From positions 2,976,001 to 3,040,000 of the forward strand of contig JAJFPB010000006.1 of assembly GCA_020881915.1 (NCBI GenBank): DNA of 64,000 bases. Direction: 5' to 3'. Below the pieces are notes generated by a model, which did no database searches, was not told the DNA's origin, and worked only from the letters and a program-made list of their open reading frames with translations. The DNA is from Paramyrothecium sp. XJ0827. Taxonomy: Eukaryota > Ascomycota > Sordariomycetes > Hypocreales > Stachybotryaceae. A program made the translations under genes and the position numbers. Positions 57,707 through 64,000 of the stretch are shown piece after piece (the stretch's first letter is position 1; the number at the start of each line of letters is the position of its first letter).

Positions 57707-59100
57707 GACCAGCGAACGAGGCGAAGCTCTTGCATTGGTCCTTAGTGGAAATGCATATGAGTGTATTATAATGCGGTAGCGATGGCGCATACGGGGATAG
57801 TGGTTTGAGGGTAAACTCAATCATCAAAGTTTCTTTCAGTTTCGAAGCTTCTATTATTTTTCTTCCTCGGCATGACGAACCAAAACAAAGACTGCCCAGA
57901 TTCGCTAAATGCCTTGATTGTTTATTTGGGCAAAACAGGTGTTGTGACATGCAATCGGACGGGACGGGATGTAGGTGAGACACAACAAAGTGGCATTGAG
58001 AAGCCCGGGAGCAACGGCTACGTCTATTTGTAAGCATCGTCCTCGAGTCGCCGTCCAGCCAAGGAAGACCATGCCATGCCTGACATTTTTGCATGTGTGG
58101 GCACGCACTACCGCATCGAGGCAAAGGTGATCTAGGTGCCGGGCCCCTGTAACTGACTGACCCAGAACATGGGCAAATGCATCGGAACTTGTGTGCTTGA
58201 CGTAACCCAGCATGCGCAGCTCCATATAACCGCATAAAGACCTTGACGCTGACGAAAAAGCTTCGCCATCCCCGTAAGGTTCCCAGAGATCCGGGCAGGC
58301 GGGAAAGGGGCTAGTATAACCCGAAATAGAAAACTTCGAGTCGTATTCAAAGTAGTAGTCGCTCTACCTTGAAGTACCCGTAGAAAAGACACAAGGGCCA
58401 CGTGCAGCGACCGAAAAGCTTGGTACGTGCTAAACCTCCAGAAAGTGGTGCCGCCGGCGCACCGCTGATAGGGAATTTAAGATGCTAGGGAACCGGGGCA
58501 CCGACTCCAAGCGAATGGCGCGTTTTAGATGTGGAAACAATAGCGGCTCAGCTCTTTAGTGGCTACCGGCCCTTGGAGACAGCTACCTCCAGTACATTGG
58601 ACTGCCCCGGGCATCCACAGTGCTATGCGCTACGCCACCTGCTAGACTAATGGCCCCAAGCACGCAGAGGAGGCGGGGAGGGGCCATCCGCCAGTACCTG
58701 CTGGTGAGTACCCTCCGCACCGCCGTCAATAGTACTGATACCTGCCGTAGGGTACCGCCCGAGCTGGACCAAGCCGCCATCCCAGCTGCCATACCTTCCA
58801 CAGTTACCACGCGCAACCATTGGCCGCGGGAAGTGCCTCAGGCAGCCAGCCGTCTTCCCGTCTCTCGGCTTCTCTCCAATGGTACATTCATTGGTACCAT
58901 CACTTCCCGCCCTCCCTCGCCATCTGCCTCCGCCCAGAACCCATTAACCTTTCGATCCCGCCCTCGCCAAAAACAACAACCCCCATTTTCCCCTTTTATC
59001 GTCGTCGAGCGGCCGGACAAAAGCACTCTCACACATTCCCTGCGACGAAACATGGCACCGAGTATATGACCGATTCACCTTCCATACAACTCGCACCACC
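57707..59100. other. Intergenic region upstream of the NRC-2 kinase
   Basis: 1.4 kb with the 3' flank of the AT-hook gene and the promoter and leader of the kinase gene. The last 200 bases are strongly C/T-rich. Short ORFs are not supported. A box A-like word on the minus strand near 58,640 has no matching box B, so no tRNA is called. Confidence 0.55.
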
Positions 59101-61241
59101 ATGCCTTCCTCCAAGAACACGAATGGCTCCGGCGGCCAGGTCAGCCATCGCCTGAGGAACTTCTTCCGCATCAACACCGCCAATAGCTCTTCTAGCGACA
59201 AGGAAAAGAATGCCGCCCCCGCCAGCAGCGCCAGCGCGGCCAGCGCTGGCTCCTCCTCGTCTCTCACTGCCTCCGGCGGCGGCGCTGGGGCCAGCGGCGA
59301 CGGCAGCATCCCCGGGCCTAAGCCCTCGCGTCATACCAAGTTCTTCAGCAACACCGTCGGTCGCCTGAGGGCCCACACCGTCGCCAGCGAGGGCAACCAG
59401 CTCGAGGAGGCATTGAGCCCGACGGCCTTTGCCAACCCCTACTTCGCCCACCAGGGTCCGCCCGGCCTTCGTCACCACAACACCGATTCCGTGCCCCCGA
59501 GTCCCCCGGACACACCCACCTTCCATGTGTCCGGCCCCGACGGCAAAACCAGCGAGCAGGCGACCAGCGAGACGAAAGAGGAGCTGGCCAGGAGGCTTAG
59601 GAGGGTGGCTAGTGCCCCCAATGCCCAAGGCCTCTTCGCCAAGGACGCCGCCAAGGGCGAGCCCGATGGCGAGCGTCCGGCCACCGCGGAGCTCGGCAAG
59701 GACCCGCTGGCCGAGAACACCTCTTCCGGTGCTATTGGCCTTGCTGAACCCGAGTCCAAGCCGAAGATCACCAAGAGCAAGACCCTAGGTGTTCCCGGCG
59801 AGGACACGCTGGCGGCTCTTGCGCCGCCCAGCACGATAGCCTTCCGCCGAACCTACAGCTCAAACTCCATCAAGGTCAGGAACGTCGAGGTTGGGCCATC
59901 GAGCTTTGACAAGATCAAGCTCATCGGCAAGGGTGACGTCGGCAAGGTCTACCTTGTCAGGGAAAAGAAGAGCGGTCGTCTCTACGCCATGAAAGGTACG
60001 CTCCATCCACGCCGGCTGTTATTGTCTCTTATAGGCATGATTACTAACTAGCATTTATCAGTGCTCAGCAAGAAGGAGATGATTAAGCGCAACAAGATCA
60101 AGCGAGCTCTCGCCGAGCAAGAAATTCTAGCCACGAGCAACCATCCTTTCATCGTCACACTGTACCATTCCTTCCAATCTGAAGACTACCTCTACCTCTG
60201 CATGGAATACTGCAGTGGTGGTGAGTTCTTCCGAGCCCTGCAGACTCGACCCGGCAAATGCATTCCTGAAGACGATGCCCGATTCTATGCCGCCGAAGTT
60301 ACTGCGGCATTGGAGTACCTTCATTTGATGGGCTTTATCTACCGGGATCTGAAGCCAGAGAGTATGTATCGTTTGCCTACCTGTATCGCCTACTTTTCTT
60401 GCTAACGCCGTGTGATAGACATTCTTCTTCATCAGTCAGGCCATATCATGCTTTCAGACTTTGACTTGTCAAAACAGTCCGGTCCGGGAGGCAAGCCGAC
60501 CATGATCGTGGGTAAGAACGGAGCTAGGACCGATGCCCTGCCGACCATCGACACGAGATCTTGTATCGCGGACTTCCGAACCAACTCATTTGTCGGCACC
60601 GAAGAATACATCGCCCCTGAAGTCATCAAGGGCAGCGGACACACCAGTGCTGTCGACTGGTGGACGCTCGGAATCCTTATTTACGAGATGCTTTACGGTA
60701 CGACACCCTTCAAGGGTAAGAATCGCAATGCTACATTTGCGAACATTCTGCGCGAGGACGTCCCTTTCCCGGATCATGCGGGGGCTCCTCAGATTTCTAA
60801 GTATGTCAAGCTCCCTTGCCAGCACTGAACTCTAGCTAACATGGTCCTAGTCTCTGCAAATCCCTGATCCGCAAGCTCCTCATTAAAGACGAGAACCGAC
60901 GACTTGGTGCTCGTGCTGGTGCTTCCGATATCAAAGCCCACCCCTTCTTCCGAACCACCCAATGGGCCCTTATTCGCCACATGAAGCCCCCCATCGTACC
61001 CCATGCTGGCCGAGGCATCGATACACTGAACTTCCGCAACGTCAAAGAGAGCCAGAGCGTGGACATTAGTGGCTCAAGAACGCCGAACATGAAGGGCGTC
61101 CCCCTGGACAGCGGCCTTGCCACTCCCGGCAACGAGATAGTCGACCCCTTCCTCGAGTTCAACAGCGTTACGCTTCATCACGATGGAGACGATCACATCA
61201 TGCCTCACTCGAACGCACACACCACGAGTGTGTCATCATAG
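59101..61241 (+). CDS. nrc-2: AGC-family Ser/Thr kinase NRC-2 (KIN82/FPK1-like)
   Basis: Four exons, 59101-59995, 60062-60361, 60419-60800 and 60851-61241, with introns of 66, 57 and 50 nt, give 655 residues. A disordered head of about 275 residues (Ser/Ala/Gly-rich) precedes the kinase domain. Key elements are the Gly loop [12 protein letters not shown], the ATP lysine in YAMKVLSKKEM, the catalytic loop YRDLKPENILL, the metal motif as DFD (LSDFDLSKQ) instead of DFG, and [12 protein letters not shown] family-specific insertion of about 45 residues separates DFD and the activation segment. The AGC tail contains [16 protein letters not shown]. In yeast the FPK1/KIN82 kinases activate plasma-membrane phospholipid flippases; Neurospora nrc-2 restrains conidiation. 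All three introns restore conserved motifs. Confidence 0.95.
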
Positions 61242-62085
61242 CCTTTTTATTTGGGAAGATCATCCCGGTATATGGTCATCTAGACCGACCAGAATCAGAC
61301 AACTTGCAACTCCTACCCTTGCTGTGTCAATCCACCAAGAGCCTACACGTTGTGGCATTGTTATTATTTTTGAATTATCTTGTATTCGAGCATCTTTAGC
61401 TGCGTTCGCAGCGCATCTGATTTTCATTCCTTTAGACGTGGTGGCATCTCAGCCGGCAGACGGACATGGGCAACCAAGCGAGCGAGCGGAACGAAGAAGA
61501 GGGGGTCTGGAGGAAGCTGGCTTTTCCGCCCACGGCAAGTCTCGCCCACAGATGGCACACACAGATACAAATGGCGTCCCTTTTTGCGGCCTGGCGTTTG
61601 GGGGAGGGGAGAAACAAGGGAAAGATTAGCAATGTTTTATGTAACTTGCTGCCGGCACATGAAGCCTTCACGTCCAATCTACAAAATAGAGTAAGGATTT
61701 TGTGTCCATATATTTGAGCCAAGCTCTGTGCCTTACGACCCTGCTTCCTAACCCGCTGTAGGCGCCTGCTTAGAAGGATTCATAAAGATCAGAAACGATA
61801 ACTCAGCCTGAAGGCGTAGTAGAACAAAGATATGTTGTTTGAATCTAGTAAGAGTTTACAGGAGGATTAGGCAAATGGTCTAGCCAATTTCCAATATTAC
61901 ACCCTCTTCCGCCAGCATTGACAAGAATAATAGCTGGGGTTTAGATGCCGCATCAATGATTCGTGCGCCATGTACACTTTTTCCCTTCAAAACACACAGC
62001 CGCCTGCTGCTATAAATACAAGTCATCGTAAAGAGGGGGTTTCGAGCGTCGCTTGACCCCCTTTTTTTCCCCTTCTTCCCCCTCC
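61242..62085. other. Intergenic region between convergent kinase and SerRS genes
   Basis: 0.84 kb of 3' flanking DNA, AT-rich around 61,350-61,390 and 61,640-61,900. No gene is supported. A T-run near 62,062-62,070 lies just beyond the SerRS stop on that gene's 3' side. Confidence 0.6.
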
Positions 62086-63597
62086 TCACGTCCCATCACG
62101 CCCCTTCCTGCTCTTGCCGGGGCCGATCTTCTCCTTGCCGTCCATCCAGGGCCGCAGGCACTCGGGGATGGTGACCGTCTTGGCCTGCTCGTCCCAGCCG
62201 TTCTCCAGCAGGGCGGCGAGGACGCGGGGGACGGCGAGGGCGGTGCCGTTGGCGGTCCAGGGGAAGGCCATCTTGCCGCCGGGGACGCGCATGCGGGTGA
62301 CGAGGCGGCGGGCCTGGTAGTCGGTGCAGATGCTCGCCGAGGTGACCTCGCCCCAGCCGTCGCCCTTGTGGCGGCGGCTCGGGAACCAGGCCTCCATGTC
62401 GACCTTGCGGGTGGCGGAGGCGCCGAGGTCGCCCGAGGGCATGGACAGGACGCGGCAGTAGAGGCCGAGCGAGGAGAGGATGTCGGTCTGCATGTCGAGC
62501 ATCTCCTCGAAGACATCGGCGGCGGCGGCCTCATCGGGCGGGGTCCACGCGAAGAGCTCGACCTTTGTGAACTCGTGCACGCGGTAGAGGCCCTTGGTGT
62601 CGGCGCCGCGGGCGCCCGCCTCGGCGCGGTAGCAGCGCGAGACGGCGACACGCTTCATGGGCAGATCGTCGGCGTCGATGGTGGTGGCGGCCTTCATGCC
62701 GGCGAGGGCGATCTCCGAGGTGCCGGCGAGGCACATCTCGGGGACGCCGCGGCGGACGTCGTCGTCGGGCTGGGCGATGGTGTAGACCTGCTGCTCGCCG
62801 TGCTGGTCGCGCGGCTGGAACCCGCACGCGGCGCCGATGTGGCTGTAGACCATGCTGGGCGGCGACACCTGCGTCCAGCCGTAGCGGGTGGCGACGGCGA
62901 GGGCGTACTGCACCAGCGCCTGCTCGAGCTGGGCCGCCTCGCCGACGAGGTAGTACCAGCCCCAGCCCGAGGCCGTGGCGGCGCCGGCGAAGTCGAGGAT
63001 GCCGAGCTCGGCGCCGATGTGCACGTGCGACCGCCAGATCTCGTCCTCCAGCGTCTCGTCGAACGTCGGGTGCTCGTTGATGTAGCACATGAGCTCCGGC
63101 TCGTCGCCCTTGGGAGTCTCGTCGCTTGTGAGGTTGGGGAGCGCCAGCGCCAGCTCCTCTATTTGCGTAACGGCCTGCGCCTCGGAGGCCTCGATGCCCG
63201 ACAGCTTCTCCTTCAGCGCCCTCGCCTCTTCGTGGATCTTATCGCGGCTCATGGCCTTGACGTCCCCGAGCTCCTCGTCGCCATTGATGGTGGCCGGGTT
63301 GGCCAGCTGCTTCCTCAGCAGGTTGGACCTCTCCCGCAGGGCCCGGGCCTCCTTCTGCAGCTCCTGCCACGTCTGGTGGAGCTGCACGATCCTGGCCGGG
63401 TTCTCCGACTGGGCCTTGTAGTTGCGCTCCAGGCAGGTGCGCTCGTAGAGCTCCGGGTTCTGGCGGATGTGCTTGATGTCGATTATGGGCTTGGGCGCTA
63501 TCGACGGCCGCTTGGCCTCTGCGAAGCCGCGCGACAGGGAGAGCTTGGTGCCCGCGGCGGCCCGGCGGCAGCGCAGACACGTCAGGGACTTGTTCAT
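62086..63597 (-). CDS. DIA4: Mitochondrial seryl-tRNA synthetase
   Basis: This intronless gene encodes 503 residues. A basic leader with few acidic residues (about 1-35, with RCRRAAAGTKLSLSRGF) fits a mitochondrial targeting peptide. The N-terminal coiled-coil arm that grips the tRNA(Ser) long variable loop is at about 50-140 (HQTWQELQKEARALRERSNLL). Class II motif 2 reads SRCYRAEAGARGADTKGLYR followed by VHEFTKVELF, and motif 3 reads GTALAVPRVLAALLENGWD. It charges mitochondrial tRNA(Ser) with serine using ATP. Length and motif order match fungal mitochondrial SerRS (yeast DIA4). The very high third-position GC creates a 530-codon open frame on the opposite strand that is not a gene. It converges on nrc-2. 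Confidence 0.95.
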   Translation of the reverse strand: MNKSLTCLRCRRAAAGTKLSLSRGFAEAKRPSIAPKPIIDIKHIRQNPELYERTCLERNYKAQSENPARIVQLHQTWQELQKEARALRERSNLLRKQLANPATINGDEELGDVKAMSRDKIHEEARALKEKLSGIEASEAQAVTQIEELALALPNLTSDETPKGDEPELMCYINEHPTFDETLEDEIWRSHVHIGAELGILDFAGAATASGWGWYYLVGEAAQLEQALVQYALAVATRYGWTQVSPPSMVYSHIGAACGFQPRDQHGEQQVYTIAQPDDDVRRGVPEMCLAGTSEIALAGMKAATTIDADDLPMKRVAVSRCYRAEAGARGADTKGLYRVHEFTKVELFAWTPPDEAAAADVFEEMLDMQTDILSSLGLYCRVLSMPSGDLGASATRKVDMEAWFPSRRHKGDGWGEVTSASICTDYQARRLVTRMRVPGGKMAFPWTANGTALAVPRVLAALLENGWDEQAKTVTIPECLRPWMDGKEKIGPGKSRKGRDGT

Positions 63598-64000
63598 GAT
63601 GAGCGGCAGGTCGCGGGCGATCTACTCATGTTGCGATTGCTGTGAAGCTCCGGTGAGGTTGTTGGCTGATATGCTTGGCGGGAGGAGAGAGCGAGGTGGA
63701 GCTTAGGTGAGATAGAGGTCAAAGGTGTGGTACAGGAGGTAGCTATGCAATTAGCCGAAGATAAAGCTTCACGGGTGCGACAGCGGAGCTTTACCTTGAG
63801 CTTCGTGCAGCTCTCGGGTGGACATTGAGCACAGCATCACGCCGGCCGGCACCGCAAAGGCTTTTTATTCTTTGGCTCGGAGAGTGAACAGTGCTTGCTT
63901 GACTCGGTGCGGTGCGAGCTACCTGCACTTGGCGTCGCGCGAACGTCATGTAGCAGAGCTGCGCCCGGCGCGGGTGAAATCGGGTCACAGAATAGAGCAC
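63598..64000. other. Promoter side of the SerRS gene, to the window edge
   Basis: 403 bases upstream of the SerRS start. On the minus strand GAATAAAAAGCC at about 63,861-63,872 could act as a TATA-like element, but it is distant from the start codon. A 69-codon frame runs off the right edge without any recognisable feature. Confidence 0.5.

Noticed and set aside
58541..58670. tRNA-like box A word (TAGTCTAGCAGG) on the minus strand
   Set aside because: No box B, no matching acceptor stem and no anticodon arm could be drawn within 100 bases.
59996..60418. Possibility that the NRC-2 kinase is a pseudogene because stops interrupt its frame
   Set aside because: The stops fall inside introns with good GT...AG ends, and splicing restores every kinase motif.
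60440..60475. DFD instead of DFG in the kinase as a sign of inactivity
   Set aside because: As far as I recall, DFD is normal for the NRC-2/KIN82/FPK1 group, and all other catalytic residues are present.
62053..63645. 530-codon open frame on the plus strand covering the SerRS gene
   Set aside because: It is exactly antisense to SerRS, composed largely of Ala/Gly/Val/Arg/Asp/Leu, and results from high third-position GC that removes stop codons on the reverse strand. It has no domain or start context.

Overview
The window is nuclear DNA of a filamentous ascomycete (Pezizomycotina), most likely a Sordariomycete. Genes are spaced by 0.3-7 kb on both strands. They carry zero to three short introns (50-150 nt) with GT...AG ends and fungal branch sites. 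Several products are typical of moulds: an NRC-2-type kinase, a DUF3984 protein, a BUD6/AIP3 protein with a mould-type N-terminus, and a DHA1 transporter with a long Ser/Thr-rich N-terminus. No operons, tRNA or rRNA genes, CRISPR arrays or intact transposons were found. I cannot name the species.

Layout. 1-12.3 kb: a membrane-anchored DUF4097-like protein (+), a BTB/POZ protein (-), a tRNA(Ile)-lysidine synthetase-like PP-loop enzyme (+), a doubtful ORF and a C2H2-like protein (-). 12.3-29 kb is gene-poor: a coiled-coil protein, an AKAP7/ASCC1-like 2H phosphoesterase and the phosphotransfer protein YPD1 (all -), followed by about 7.25 kb with no recognisable gene. 29-38.4 kb is a core block: DUF3984 protein (-) divergent from Elongator subunit ELP1 (+), which converges on BUD6 (-). 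40-49.8 kb looks more accessory: a TetX-like flavin monooxygenase, a UCH-type deubiquitinase, an inositol-type MFS transporter, a DHA1 multidrug/polyamine-type MFS transporter, a strongly AT-rich island and a GFA/CENP-V zinc protein, all (+). 50.8-63.6 kb is core again: a tricalbin-like ER tether (+), an atypical SDR (-), an AT-hook/C2H2 protein (+), the NRC-2 kinase (+) and mitochondrial seryl-tRNA synthetase (-).

Functional themes. Three genes serve tRNA function (TilS-like, ELP1, mitochondrial SerRS). Three serve polarity, membrane asymmetry or signalling (BUD6, NRC-2, tricalbin, with YPD1 as the osmotic/oxidative stress relay). The 40-44.4 kb trio is all on one strand with short spacing and lower third-position GC than ELP1 or SerRS, so a small detoxification/uptake neighbourhood is possible; this is inference.

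I found no convincing new multi-gene system. The best leads are the TetX-like/UCH/transporter trio, two enzymes with substituted catalytic residues (SDR Tyr to Phe, UCH Asp to Glu), the gene desert with its AGGTA-motif clusters, and the AT-rich island. Exon boundaries were set by hand from splice consensus, reading-frame continuity and family similarity, and could be off by a few bases.
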